DNA of 35,004 nt. It comes from Nocardiopsis endophytica. GTDB taxonomy: Bacteria > Actinomycetota > Actinomycetes > Streptosporangiales > Streptosporangiaceae. The notes under the pieces were generated by a model, which was not told where the DNA came from, searched no databases, and saw only the letters and a list, made by a program, of their open reading frames with translations. Every line of letters begins with the position of its first letter. Position 1 is the first letter of the stretch. Both the position numbers and the translations under genes were made by a program. Location of the stretch: contig NZ_JAQFWQ010000077.1 in assembly GCF_027706725.1 (NCBI RefSeq), forward strand, positions 1 through 35,004. The letters are read 5' to 3'. This document shows, piece by piece, positions 1 to 8,245 of the stretch.

Positions 1-38
1 ACCGCCGGAATGACAGCACCCTTGTCGAGATCATCGCC
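1..38. repeat. Right half of a 68-bp hairpin element, cut by the window edge
   Basis: These 38 bases match, with only a few differences, the right half of the hairpin at 23289-23356, from its central ACCGCCGGAATG to its outer arm CGAGATCATCGCC. The left half must lie outside the window. A ~220-bp repeat follows immediately, as it does beside the copies near 23.3 and 23.6 kb. Confidence 0.8.
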
Positions 39-735
39 GGGCAGGGGCGCACCGCAGGGCCCGGGCGCCACGAGTACGGACGACCACGCACCCACCCGGC
101 CGCGCCGCCACCCGGACCGCGAGGAACCTGATGGACGGCAGGCAGGGCCCGGGAACCGGCCCGCTGTCACCGTCGCCGCCCATCACGGTGACCATCCGCA
201 CGCCCGGCGGCCGACAACGCTGCAGGTAGGGCCGCCCGCCATTGTCCTCGCCGCCCTCCCCGCTCACACTCCGGCGGCCTGACGGACGGCCGGGGCCCGT
301 GAGCGGGGCACCAGCCGAGCCGCCCACCCGCACCGCGAGTGGCCGGACGGACGGCAGGCAGGGCCGGGGGACCGCCCGGCTCTGGCCGTCGCCGCCCACT
401 CCGGTGACCACCCGCACGCGCCGCGGCCGACGACGCTGCGGTGGGGGCCGCCCGCCTCCGTCGTCGCCGCCTCCCACCTGGCACTCCGCCGACCTGACGG
501 CCGGCCGGGGCCCGCAAGTGGGGTACCAGCTCAGCCGCCCCCACCCGGACCACGAGGAACCTGACGGACGGCACGCAGGGGCGGGGAACCACCCCGCTCT
601 GGCCGTCGCCGCCCGATACGGCGACCGTGCACACGCCGCACGCCCGACAGCGCTGCCAGAAGGGCCGCTGACCTCCGTCGTCGCCGCCCTCCTACCTCGC
701 ACTCCGGCGGCCCGTCGCCCGGCCCCCACCCGCGA
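39..735. repeat. About three tandem copies of a ~217-bp GC-rich repeat, no gene seen
   Basis: A marker segment GGACGGCAGGCAGG recurs at about 133, 349 and 566 (the last copy with one change), giving periods of 216 and 217 bp. Other shared blocks are a GTCGCCGCC stretch, a GGTGACC stretch, and a CGGCCGACAACGCTGC-type segment. Related single copies lie at about 23665-23930 (same orientation) and 23040-23288 (opposite orientation). Open frames cross the region on both strands, but they are Arg/Pro/Gly-rich, lack a ribosome binding site and resemble no family I know, so I treat the stretch as non-coding. The copies have clearly diverged. A decayed gene family cannot be excluded. Confidence 0.7.
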
Positions 736-754
736 GCGGGGACCCGCTCTCCCC

Positions 755-2134
755 TCAGTTGCCGAGTTTCTCGGACAGCTTCCTGGCCGCGATCAGGACC
801 GGGTCCCAGACCGGGGAGAACGGTGGGGCGTAGCTCAGGTCCATGCCGCTCACGTCTTCGACGTCCATGTCGTTCCACAGCGCCGTCGCGAGTACGTCGA
901 TGCGCTTGCCGGAGTTCTCCCGGCCCACGATCTGGCCGCCCAGCAGGCGGCCGCTGCGGCGTTCGGCGAGGAGCTTGACCGTCATCCATGTCGCGCCCGG
1001 GTAGTACCCGGCCCGCGTCGTGGACCGCATCGTCGCCGTCTCGTAGGCGAAGCCCGCCGCCTCGGCCTCGGCCTCGTTCAGGCCGGTCCTCGCCACCTCC
1101 AGGTCGCACACCTTCGTGATGGCCGTGCCCACCACGCCCTCGAAGCGGGCGTAGCCGCCGCCGATGTTGATACCCGCGACGCGGCCCTGCTTGTTGGCGT
1201 GCGTGCCCAGGGCGATGGCCACCGGCGCCCTGCTGATCCGGTGGAAGTTCTCCACGCAGTCCCCCGCGGCCCACACCCCCTCGTGCGAGGTGCGCATCCG
1301 CGCGTCCACGGCGATGCCGCCCGACGGGCCGATCTCCAGGCCCGCGTCGCGCGCGAGGTCGCTCGCGGGCCGGACGCCCAGGCCCAGCGCCACGACGTCG
1401 GCCGGGTAGGTCCCCTCGGGGGTCACGACCGCCGCGACCCGGCCGCCCTCCGCCTCGATCGCGCTCACCCGCTCCCGCGTGCGCACGTCGATGCCCATCT
1501 CCGCCATCGCCCCGCGCACCAGGGCGCCCATGTCCGGGTCCAGGGTCGCCATCGGCTCGTCCCCCGAGGTGATGACCGTCACCTCCATCCCCCGCAGCGC
1601 GAACGCCTCGGCCATCTCCAGGCCGATGTAGCCGCCGCCGACGACCACCGCGCGCTTGGGCCGCCGCTCCTCCAGGTAGGCCGTGACCGCGATGCCGTCG
1701 TCCAGGGTCTGCACCCCGAACACCCCTTCGGCCCGGTCCCCGGGCAGGCCGGGGCGCCTGGGCACGGCGCCGGTGGCCACCATCAGGTGGTCGAACGGCT
1801 CGGTGAGGACCCGCCCGTCCGGCCCCACCGCCTCGACCGTCCTGCGGTCCAGGTCGATGGCGCGCACCTCGGTCCCGGTCCGCACGTCGACGGCGTGGTC
1901 GCGGCGGAAAGTCGCGGGGTCCCGGGCCACGAGGTCCTCGGGACCGGCTACGGTTTTCCCGACCAGGTAGGGGATGCCGCATGCGGAATAGGACGTGTGG
2001 GCGCCGCGCTCGAAGGCGACGATCTCCAGCCCGTCGGGGCCGATCCGGCGGCGCGCCTGCGAGGCCGCGCTCATGCCCGCCGCGTCTCCCCCGACGACGA
2101 GGAGGCGTGTCCGTGCGTTCACCCGTCGCTCCAT
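755..2134 (-). CDS. CoA-disulfide reductase-like FAD/NAD(P)H oxidoreductase
   Basis: This 459-residue flavoprotein belongs to the pyridine nucleotide-disulfide oxidoreductase superfamily, in the single-cysteine branch with CoA-disulfide reductase and NADH oxidase/polysulfide reductase. An N-terminal FAD Rossmann motif (VVGGDAAGMSAA) is followed by SYSACGIPY with the presumed redox cysteine at residue 52. A second Rossmann motif (VVGGGYIGLEMAE) binds NAD(P)H. A GDC motif (WAAGDC) and a C-terminal dimerisation domain with YAPPFSPVWDP complete the family pattern. I place the start at 2134 because AGGGGGAG lies about five bases upstream; an in-frame ATG at 2182 would add 16 residues without a better site. 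Substrate is uncertain: most actinomycetes use mycothiol as major thiol, so CoA disulfide, persulfide or oxygen are all possible acceptors. Family assignment is firm. Confidence 0.9.
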   Translation of the reverse strand: MERRVNARTRLLVVGGDAAGMSAASQARRRIGPDGLEIVAFERGAHTSYSACGIPYLVGKTVAGPEDLVARDPATFRRDHAVDVRTGTEVRAIDLDRRTVEAVGPDGRVLTEPFDHLMVATGAVPRRPGLPGDRAEGVFGVQTLDDGIAVTAYLEERRPKRAVVVGGGYIGLEMAEAFALRGMEVTVITSGDEPMATLDPDMGALVRGAMAEMGIDVRTRERVSAIEAEGGRVAAVVTPEGTYPADVVALGLGVRPASDLARDAGLEIGPSGGIAVDARMRTSHEGVWAAGDCVENFHRISRAPVAIALGTHANKQGRVAGINIGGGYARFEGVVGTAITKVCDLEVARTGLNEAEAEAAGFAYETATMRSTTRAGYYPGATWMTVKLLAERRSGRLLGGQIVGRENSGKRIDVLATALWNDMDVEDVSGMDLSYAPPFSPVWDPVLIAARKLSEKLGN

Positions 2135-2264
2135 GCCGGCTCCCCCTGTGGTCTCCGCCCCGTCAGCCCGCGCCCGTTCCATGGGGGTCCGATCCCCCAG
2201 CGGCGCCGGGCGTCCGAGGCTATCCCCCAGTGTCCACCCGACATCATCTAGGAGGGCGACTTAC

Positions 2265-2891
2265 GTGACGGAACCGGCACCGGTGTTCGCCGGCGGGGTC
2301 GACCACGAACGACTCACGTCCCAGCTCCGGTTCTTCCTGGAGACGGACAAGCTCAAGCGCATTCTCCGGCGGAACATGCTGGTCGACGGAGCGCGGAGGG
2401 AGAACGCCGCCGAGCACTCCTGGCACCTGGCGCTCGCCGCCCGCGTGTTCGCCGAGTACGCCCCCGAGGGGGCCGACGTGGACCGCGTCGTGGAGATGCT
2501 GGTGCTGCACGACATCGTCGAGATCGACGCCGGTGACACCTTCCTGTACGACACGGAGGGGCAGAGCACCCAGTCCGAGCGCGAGCGCGCCGCGGCCGAC
2601 CGGATCTTCGCCCTGCTGCCCGAGGACCAGGCCGGGCGGGCGCGCGCCCTGTGGGACGAGTTCGAGGCCCGCCGCACGCCCGACGCCCGGTTCGCCAAGG
2701 CGATCGACCGCCTGGCGCCGATGCTGGCGAACTGGCACACCGAGGGCGGCACCTGGGTGCGGCACGGCGTGACCCGTGCCCAGGTCATGGACAAGGTCAA
2801 GATCATCGCTGAGGGGTCGGAGGCGCTCGGCGCCTACGCCTCCGCGCTGATCGAGGACGCCGACCGGCGGGGGTACCTCTCCCGCGGGTGA
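2265..2891 (+). CDS. HD-domain phosphohydrolase (YfbR/HDDC2-like)
   Basis: This 208-residue protein is a small metal-dependent HD hydrolase. The signature histidine-aspartate pair is His82-Asp83 in VLHDIVEIDAGD, preceded by AEHSWHLAL, whose histidines fit the other metal-ligand positions. The pattern resembles COG1896, which includes 5'-deoxynucleotidase YfbR and HDDC2, so removal of phosphate from deoxynucleoside monophosphates is plausible but not shown. The GTG start at 2265 sits eight bases after GGAGGG. A longer open frame upstream overlaps the divergent flavoprotein gene and is low-complexity. The flavoprotein start is 130 bp away on the other strand, so the two may share a promoter region. 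A strong hairpin follows the stop. Confidence 0.88.
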   Translation: MTEPAPVFAGGVDHERLTSQLRFFLETDKLKRILRRNMLVDGARRENAAEHSWHLALAARVFAEYAPEGADVDRVVEMLVLHDIVEIDAGDTFLYDTEGQSTQSERERAAADRIFALLPEDQAGRARALWDEFEARRTPDARFAKAIDRLAPMLANWHTEGGTWVRHGVTRAQVMDKVKIIAEGSEALGAYASALIEDADRRGYLSRG

Positions 2892-2899
2892 GGCCCCGC

Positions 2900-2926
2900 G
2901 CGGCCCCCGGTCCGACCGGGGGCCGC
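2900..2926. terminator. Bidirectional terminator hairpin between convergent genes
   Basis: A perfect 12-bp stem (GCGGCCCCCGGT with its complement) closes a 3-base loop in the 40-bp gap between the HD hydrolase stop and the TauE stop. There is no U-tract, as is common for actinobacterial terminators. It could serve both genes. Confidence 0.75.
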
Positions 2927-2931
2927 GGCGC

Positions 2932-3687
2932 TCACCACTCGATCAGCAGCTGCAGCGCGGCGCTGAGCCCCACGGCCACGATCAGCCCGCGCAGCGCGAT
3001 GGGCTTGAGCCGCCGCCCCAGGCTCGCGCCCACGTAGCCGCCCAGGACCGAGCCCGCAGCGATGAGCGCCACCGCGCCCCAGGCGGGCGAGGCGAAGATG
3101 ATGTAGAAGACGGCGGCGGTGGCGTTGACGGTGAACGCCAGGCAGTTCTTGAGCGCGTTGAGCCGCTGCACGTCGTCGTCGATGGCGGTGCCGAGCAGGC
3201 TCATCAGGACGATGCCCTGGGCCGCCGCGAAGTACCCGGCGTAGACGCCCGCGCCGAGCACGCCCACCGGCAGGAGTCTGCCGCCGTCGGGCTTGGCCGG
3301 GCGCCGCTTGCGCGCCCACGCGGAGATCTTCGGCTGCAGGATGATCAGCAGGCACGCACCGGTGATGAGCACCGGCACCACCCGCTCGAACACCTCGGAG
3401 GGCAGGGTGACCAGCAGGACACCGCCGCCGAGCGCGCCCAGCAGCGACATCGCGCCGAGGCGGAGCACCCGGCCGCGCTGGCCGCGCAGCTCCCTCCGGT
3501 ACCCCAGGGCGCCGCTGAGCGAGCCGGGGGCGAGCCCGATGCTGTTGGAGACGGTCGCGGTGATCGGCGGGTAGCCCAGGGCGAGGAGCACCGGGAAGGT
3601 GAAGAGCGTCCCGGAGCCCACCACCGCGTTGACGGCACCCGCACCCATGCCCGCCGCCAGGACGGCGAGGGCTTCCCAGACTTCCAT
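2932..3687 (-). CDS. Sulfite exporter TauE/SafE family permease
   Basis: This is a 251-residue polytopic membrane protein with about eight hydrophobic segments. The N-terminal motif GAVNAVVGSGTLFTFPVLLALGYPP is the hallmark of the TauE/SafE (DUF81) family, and the second half carries the related FAAAQGIVLMSLLGT segment of the internal duplication. Family members move sulfite, sulfoacetate or other organic anions across the membrane, but substrate cannot be read from sequence. The ATG at 3687 gives a normal N-terminus starting just before the first membrane segment; only a weak AAGG lies upstream. It is transcribed alone, converging with the HD hydrolase gene. Confidence 0.9.
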   Translation of the reverse strand: MEVWEALAVLAAGMGAGAVNAVVGSGTLFTFPVLLALGYPPITATVSNSIGLAPGSLSGALGYRRELRGQRGRVLRLGAMSLLGALGGGVLLVTLPSEVFERVVPVLITGACLLIILQPKISAWARKRRPAKPDGGRLLPVGVLGAGVYAGYFAAAQGIVLMSLLGTAIDDDVQRLNALKNCLAFTVNATAAVFYIIFASPAWGAVALIAAGSVLGGYVGASLGRRLKPIALRGLIVAVGLSAALQLLIEW

Positions 3688-4178
3688 CGGCGGCCTTCAT
3701 TCGGGGACAGGGGGTGTCCGCGATATCGTCACGGACTGCATACAATCTACACACCGTGACCACGCCGCCCGACTCCGCCCCGCCCCCGAACCCCGAACCG
3801 GGGGCCCGAAAACCGGCTGAGCAGGAGTGACTTCCGTCACTCCACGGCGATCACCCCCACCGACGCCGGTCGCCCACCGTCACAATGTGCCGACCCATGG
3901 TGATGGACCCCCGATCTGGCTATGACCCACACGGACTATTTCAGAAATGGGCCGAATGGGGCCTGTCGGTTCCACGCCACGGTCCGTAGTTTCGACCGCA
4001 GCGGTGAGGAGGGGCACCGCGCGCCGAAAAGGGACCGATCCCCGGGAGGGGCCGGTGTGCACGCCGGTCCGGGGTTCGCGCGTCCCCTGTCTCGGCCCGT
4101 CCGCCCTTTCCCCGCGTCGCCGACGACGCGCCCGTCGGCACGACCACGACACATGTCTGATCTTGGGAGTGGGGCAAC
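3688..4178. other. 491-bp intergenic region between divergent TauE gene and wblA
   Basis: No convincing gene is present. Open frames here are low-complexity and lack ribosome binding sites. The TauE-proximal part is relatively AT-rich (GCATACAATCTACAC near 3738) and may hold that gene's promoter. The rest must contain the wblA promoter and possibly a long untranslated leader. I cannot assign -35/-10 elements with confidence. A perfect stem-loop at 3824-3843 is listed separately. Confidence 0.5.
3824..3843. other. Perfect 8-bp stem-loop upstream of wblA
   Basis: GGAGTGAC and GTCACTCC flank a TTCC tetraloop, about 335 bp before the wblA start. As DNA it is an inverted repeat suited to a dimeric regulator. 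As RNA it would be a compact hairpin in a long leader. Neither role is demonstrated. Confidence 0.45.
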
Positions 4179-4472
4179 ATGTGGACCGCTGATCTCAGCC
4201 TGCAGGCGAACTGCCGCGATACCGACCCCGACGCCCTGTTCGTCCAGGGCGCCGCCCAGAACCGCGCGAAACTGATCTGCCGGGGATGCCCGGTGCGCAC
4301 CGAATGCCTGGCCGAAGCGCTCGACAACCGGGTCGAATACGGCGTCTGGGGCGGAATGACCGAACGCGAGCGCCGGGCGCTGCTGCGCCGCCGCCCGGAC
4401 GTCTCCTCCTGGTGGGACCTGCTGGACAGCGCCCGCCGCCGCTACGAACGGACCGGGGCGGGCGTCCGGTAA
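4179..4472 (+). CDS. wblA: WhiB-like transcription factor, WblA/WhiB4 type
   Basis: This 97-residue protein has the four cysteines that ligate the [4Fe-4S] cluster: Cys12, Cys34, Cys37 and Cys43 (CRGCPVRTEC). A GVWGG turn (residues 55-59) and a basic ERERRALLRRRP segment that contacts DNA follow. The text DPDALFVQGAAQNRAK, then ALDNRVEYGVWGGMTERERRALL, closely resembles Streptomyces WblA and mycobacterial WhiB4 as I recall them, which distinguishes it from other WhiB paralogues. Known WblA proteins act globally in development and antibiotic repression; WhiB4 is a redox sensor. The ATG at 4179 is preceded by GGGAG and GGGG stretches. The gene is monocistronic behind a long upstream region, as expected for a heavily regulated regulator. 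Confidence 0.92.
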   Translation: MWTADLSLQANCRDTDPDALFVQGAAQNRAKLICRGCPVRTECLAEALDNRVEYGVWGGMTERERRALLRRRPDVSSWWDLLDSARRRYERTGAGVR

Positions 4473-4480
4473 CCCGCCCC
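4455..4480 (+). terminator. Possible wblA terminator hairpin
   Basis: GGGGCGGG and CCCGCCCC form an 8-bp stem with a 10-base loop. The left arm lies in the last wblA codons and the stop is in the loop. There is no T-tract, so the call is tentative. Confidence 0.35.
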
Positions 4481-4686
4481 TCCCCCGACCACCGGGCAAG
4501 GACGACGACCACGACGACCGCGGAGAACGAGGGAGCCGCCGACCCCCCGGCCGGCGGCACACCCTGTTCCCGGAGTCCCCGTCGCCTTCTTTCGGATCCT
4601 CCCGAATTCCGAATCTTCTTCACGTCGCGGTTCCGGCCGCATTCGCGACCGCGTCATCCGCGTTCTCCGCGATATCCGCCGCGCCG

Positions 4687-5640
4687 TCAGTCGCGTCTCG
4701 AAGGGCCCTCGGGCCCCGAGCCCTCCGACCCTTCGAAGCGGAAACGCCCGAACGCGTCGCCGATGCCCTCCATCGCCTTGGACATCTCCGAGGGCACGAT
4801 CCACACCTTGTTGGCGTCGCCCTGCGCGATCTCGGGGAGCTTCTGCAGGTAGCTGTAGGCGAGCATGTCCTTGTCGACCTCGCCGCTGCGCAGCGCCTTG
4901 AACACCATCTGGATGGCGTCGGCCTCACCGCGCGCCCGCAGGGTCTTCGCGTCGGCCTCGGCCTTGGCGTTGATCATCTCCGCCTCGGCGTTGCCCTTCG
5001 CCGTGAGCACGGCCGCCGACTGCTCACCTTCGGCGCGCAGGATCGCCGACTGCTTCTGGCCCTCCGCGGTGAGGATCTCGGCCCGCTTGTCGCGGTCGGC
5101 GCGCATCTGCTTCTCCATCGCCTCCTGCACCGACTCCGGCGGCTCGATGGCCTTCAGCTCCACGCGGCTGACCTCGATCCCCCACTCCTCGGTGGCCTCG
5201 TCCAGCACCGAGCGCAGCTCCCGGTTGATCTGGTCCCGGGAGGTGAGGGTCTGCTCCAGCTCCATGCCGCCGACCACGTTGCGCAGCGTGGCCGAGGCGA
5301 GCTGCTCGACCGCCTGGATGAAGTTGGCGACCTTGTAGGTGGCGTTGTAGGGGTTGGTGACCTTGACGTAGACGGCGGTGTCCACGTTCACCGACAGGTT
5401 GTCCTGGGTGATGGCGGCCTGCGGCGGGAAGCTGACGACCTGGATGCGCATGTCGATGCGCTCGCGGATGTGGTCGACGAACGGGATGACGATGTTGAAT
5501 CCGGATTTCAGGTCCCGGTGGTGCCGGCCGAAGCGCTCGACGACGTACACCATCGACTGCGGGACGATGCAGACGCTGCGCCATCCGATGACGAGCAGGA
5601 TCGCCACGAAGACCAGGACGATGAGGACAATGGCAAGCAT
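4687..5640 (-). CDS. SPFH/stomatin-family membrane protein
   Basis: This 317-residue protein has one N-terminal membrane segment (residues 1-24), then an SPFH/Band-7 domain (about 25-190; VPQSMVYVVERFGRHHRDLKSG and VVGGMELEQTLTSRDQIN), then an Ala/Glu-rich coiled coil with repeated AEG/AKAEAD motifs (about 190-260). Such proteins oligomerise into membrane scaffolds and are linked to membrane microdomains, protease control or stress. The ATG at 5640 is chosen because it places the hydrophobic segment at the N-terminus, with GGAG upstream; an in-frame ATG at 5739 would add 33 polar residues. No NfeD partner is adjacent. An ABC ATPase gene lies 261 bp upstream in the same direction. Confidence 0.92.
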   Translation of the reverse strand: MLAIVLIVLVFVAILLVIGWRSVCIVPQSMVYVVERFGRHHRDLKSGFNIVIPFVDHIRERIDMRIQVVSFPPQAAITQDNLSVNVDTAVYVKVTNPYNATYKVANFIQAVEQLASATLRNVVGGMELEQTLTSRDQINRELRSVLDEATEEWGIEVSRVELKAIEPPESVQEAMEKQMRADRDKRAEILTAEGQKQSAILRAEGEQSAAVLTAKGNAEAEMINAKAEADAKTLRARGEADAIQMVFKALRSGEVDKDMLAYSYLQKLPEIAQGDANKVWIVPSEMSKAMEGIGDAFGRFRFEGSEGSGPEGPSRRD

Positions 5641-5901
5641 CGGGGGCGGCTCCGGCTCTCCTCTGCGGGGCGGGCGGGGGGCTTCGCGGCGATCATAAAA
5701 CCCGATCAACGCCCCCGCTTTCGGAAGAACGCCTTTCACCAGCGCACAAACCCGCCTTACCTGGCCGTATGCGGACAGGAGCGGCGTGCGGAATTCCCGT
5801 GTCCCCCTATTGCGGCCGACCGTATGGGACGGTTCTCCGCATACCGCATTTTCGTCCCGCCTGGCCCGCCGTACCCGCCTGCCCCGCGGAGCGCACCCGC
5901 C

Positions 5902-6687
5902 TCACACCGCCCGGGCGCTCCACCGGTCGCCGTCGCGCTCCACCTTCAGCGGCAGCCCGAAGGTCTCGCCCAGGTTGTCGGCGTTCATGACGTACTCCAG
6001 CGGCCCGGCGTCCACCACCCGGCCCTCCCGCAGCAGCAGCCCGTGCGTGAACCCCGGCGGGATCTCCTCCACGTGGTGCGAGACGACCACCAGGGTCGGC
6101 GCCTCCAGGGTGTCGGCCAGCCGGGTCAGGCGGCGCAGCAGGTCCTCCCGGCCGCCCAGGTCCAGCCCGGCGGCGGGCTCGTCCAGGAGCAGCACCTCGG
6201 GGTCGGCCATCAGCGAGCGCGCGATGAGCACGCGCTTGCGCTCCCCCTCCGACAGGGAGCCGAACCGCCGGTCCTCCAGGTGCAGCACGCCCCACTGGGC
6301 CAGCAGCGCGCGGGCCCGCCCGAAGTCGGGGGTCTGGTACTCCTCGCCGAACCGGCCCAGCAGCCCGTAGGCGGCGCTGATCACCAGGTCCAGCACGATG
6401 GAGGAGTCCGGGGTGCGGTTCGCCACCGAGGACCCGGCATAGCCCACCATCGACCGCAGCTCGGTGGCGTCGGCCTGGCCGACCGGCTCGCCCAGCACCT
6501 CGACGGTGCCCTCGGTGGCCCGCTGCTCCACCGCGGCGAGCGCGAGCAGCGTGGTCTTGCCCGCGCCGTTGGGGCCGAGGACCACCCAGCGCTCGTCCTC
6601 CTCGACCGTCCAGTCGACGCCGGTCAGCAGCTCGGCGCCGTCGCGGCGCACCCCCGCCCCGCTCATCCGCAGCACCTGGCCGTCCAT
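5902..6687 (-). CDS. ABC transporter ATP-binding protein (orphan ATPase)
   Basis: This 261-residue nucleotide-binding domain has Walker A GPNGAGKTT (about residue 38), signature LSEGERKRV, Walker B VLLLDEPAAGLD and H-loop VVSHHVEEI. It resembles stand-alone ATPases of the YlmA type, which are often near serB-region genes in actinomycetes. No permease or binding protein is adjacent, so it may work with an unlinked permease or in another role. It has an ATG start and is divergent from the DUF1707 gene beginning at 6800, leaving 112 bp for both promoters. Confidence 0.9.
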   Translation of the reverse strand: MDGQVLRMSGAGVRRDGAELLTGVDWTVEEDERWVVLGPNGAGKTTLLALAAVEQRATEGTVEVLGEPVGQADATELRSMVGYAGSSVANRTPDSSIVLDLVISAAYGLLGRFGEEYQTPDFGRARALLAQWGVLHLEDRRFGSLSEGERKRVLIARSLMADPEVLLLDEPAAGLDLGGREDLLRRLTRLADTLEAPTLVVVSHHVEEIPPGFTHGLLLREGRVVDAGPLEYVMNADNLGETFGLPLKVERDGDRWSARAV

Positions 6688-6786
6688 CGCTCTCCTCAGT
6701 CCTCGAGCACGTGCGCTCGCCCCTCAGGGCGTGTCTCAGGGGAACCCCAGGGTCGCCACCGGATCCCCCGCGGCCCCCCACGGGAC

Positions 6787-6792
6787 GATACT
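6787..6792 (+). promoter_or_regulatory. Candidate -10 element for a leaderless DUF1707 transcript
   Basis: GATACT lies exactly seven bases before the ATG at 6800, the spacing expected if transcription starts at the A of the ATG. Actinobacteria commonly use such leaderless starts. No good ribosome binding site precedes this ATG at normal distance, which fits. Confidence 0.5.
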
Positions 6793-6799
6793 CGTGGTC

Positions 6800-7417
6800 A
6801 TGAACGACGACGTCCCCACCGCGACCGCGTCCGGGCTGCGCGCCTCCGACGCCGACCGCGAGCGCACCGCCCGGCGCCTCGGGGAGGCGCTGGGCGACGG
6901 GCGCCTCGACCACGCCGAGTACGACGAGCGCCTCGACACGGCCTTCGCCGCCAAGACCATGGGCGAGCTCGCCCGGCTGACCGAGGACCTGCCGGAGGGC
7001 GCCGGTGCGGCGGCCGCGTCCGCGCCCGGCCCCGCCGTGTCCTCCGCCGGGGCCGCCGACGGCTCGGGCTCGGAGAACATCGTCGCGGTACTCGCCTCCG
7101 CCGAGCGCAAGGGGCGCTGGCTGGTGGAGCCCCGCACCAACGCCTCGAACGTGCTCGGCGCCATCGAGCTGGACATGCGCGAGGCGGTGCTGTCCGGCCC
7201 CCGCGTGGTGCTGCAGTGCGCCGTCCTGCTGGGCAGCGTGGAGGTGGTCGTGCCGCCGGGGGTGCGGGTGGAGAGCCGAGCCAACACCATCCTGGGCTCG
7301 GTCGACATCGACGGGGCGGCGCCCGCCGGGCCGGACGCGCCGACCCTGGCGGTCACCGGCCTGGTGCTGCTCGGCTCGGTCTCGGTCAAGACCCGCGCGC
7401 CCGACGCGCGGGATTGA
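6800..7417 (+). CDS. DUF1707 / LiaF-like C-terminal domain protein 1
   Basis: This 205-residue protein starts with a DUF1707 (SHOCT-like) domain: LRASDADRERTARRLGEAL, then GRLDHAEYDERLDTAFAAKTMGEL (about residues 13-60). An Ala/Gly-rich linker joins a C-terminal beta-rich domain of the LiaF/DUF2154 kind with repeating LGS/LGA turns. In LiaF that domain takes part in cell-envelope stress signalling. No membrane segment is seen, so a cytoplasmic or membrane-associated role is inferred. The ATG at 6800 is chosen from the leaderless -10 spacing; an in-frame GTG at 6794 is possible. The next gene is a paralogue in the same direction. Confidence 0.85.
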   Translation: MNDDVPTATASGLRASDADRERTARRLGEALGDGRLDHAEYDERLDTAFAAKTMGELARLTEDLPEGAGAAAASAPGPAVSSAGAADGSGSENIVAVLASAERKGRWLVEPRTNASNVLGAIELDMREAVLSGPRVVLQCAVLLGSVEVVVPPGVRVESRANTILGSVDIDGAAPAGPDAPTLAVTGLVLLGSVSVKTRAPDARD

Positions 7418-7527
7418 GCTCCGGGGACGCCGGGGAGACCGACGTGGCATATTCGACACATTCGGTCGGGGCGGCGGGCGTGGCGCACACGGCCGACGGA
7501 TCCGACACCCAGGGGAGGGCGGCGGCC

Positions 7528-8133
7528 ATGGAGCCGGAGAAGATGCGCGCCTCGGACGCCGACCGCGAGCGCGTGGCCGAGCGCCTGCGCGAGGCACTGG
7601 CCGAGGGGCGGCTCGACCCGGCCGAGCACACCGAGCGGCTGGACGCCCTCTACCGCGCCAAGACCGTCGGCGAGGTGGCCGAGACCGTGCGGGACCTGCC
7701 GCCCCCCGCCGACGGGCCCGAGGCGCCCGTCTTCTCCTCGCCCGAGGCCGAGCGGCTGGCGTCGGCGAGCCAGGGGCGGGAGAACATCGTCGCGGTGTTC
7801 GGCGGCGCCGAGCGCAAGGGCCGCTGGCTGGTGGAGCCCCGCACCAACGTGTCGGCCATGTTCGGCGGGATCGGGCTGGACTTCCGGGAGGCGGTGCTGA
7901 CCCGGCGCGAGGTCACCGTGCAGTGCGCGGTGCTGTGCGGAGGGCTGGACATCACCGTCCCGCCGGGCGTGCGTGTGGTGAACAGCACCACGTCGATCTT
8001 CGGGGGGACCTCGCTGCACGGCACCGACGCGGTGACCGACCCCAACGCCCCGGTGATCCGCCTCACGGGGACCTGCATGTTCGGCGGGATCGACGTGAAG
8101 GCGAAGAAGCCCAAGAGGAAGAAGAAGTCGTAG
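7528..8133 (+). CDS. DUF1707 / LiaF-like C-terminal domain protein 2
   Basis: This 201-residue paralogue of the preceding gene shares its order: DUF1707 domain (MRASDADRERVAERLREAL and LDPAEHTERLDALYRAKTVGE), a linker, then a LiaF-like beta domain. The two share ENIVAV, AERKGRWLVEPRTN, REAVL and VPPGVRV in register. Here the glycine turns are FGG rather than LGS, and the C-terminus ends in a Lys-rich tail (KAKKPKRKKKS) absent from the first copy, which could bind acidic lipids or nucleic acid. The ATG at 7528 follows GGGGAGG. The pair most likely arose by tandem duplication. Confidence 0.87.
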   Translation: MEPEKMRASDADRERVAERLREALAEGRLDPAEHTERLDALYRAKTVGEVAETVRDLPPPADGPEAPVFSSPEAERLASASQGRENIVAVFGGAERKGRWLVEPRTNVSAMFGGIGLDFREAVLTRREVTVQCAVLCGGLDITVPPGVRVVNSTTSIFGGTSLHGTDAVTDPNAPVIRLTGTCMFGGIDVKAKKPKRKKKS

Positions 8134-8245
8134 TGCCGGCGGCTCCGCGGGGCGACCGGCCGGTGGACACCGGGTGAACTCCCGCTTCAGGGGCACCGCC
8201 CTGCCCTCTGTGCCCGGGAGCAGGGCGAGTACCGTTGTGAACGCG

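Noticed and set aside
242-2251. A 669-residue open frame running through the repeats and antisense to the flavoprotein
   Set aside because: Low-complexity composition, no ribosome binding site, and it overlaps a well-supported gene on the other strand.
5767-5844. GTATGCGGA and TCCGCATAC inverted pair upstream of the SPFH gene
   Set aside because: Only 9 bp with about 60 bp between the arms; too weak to call an operator or hairpin.
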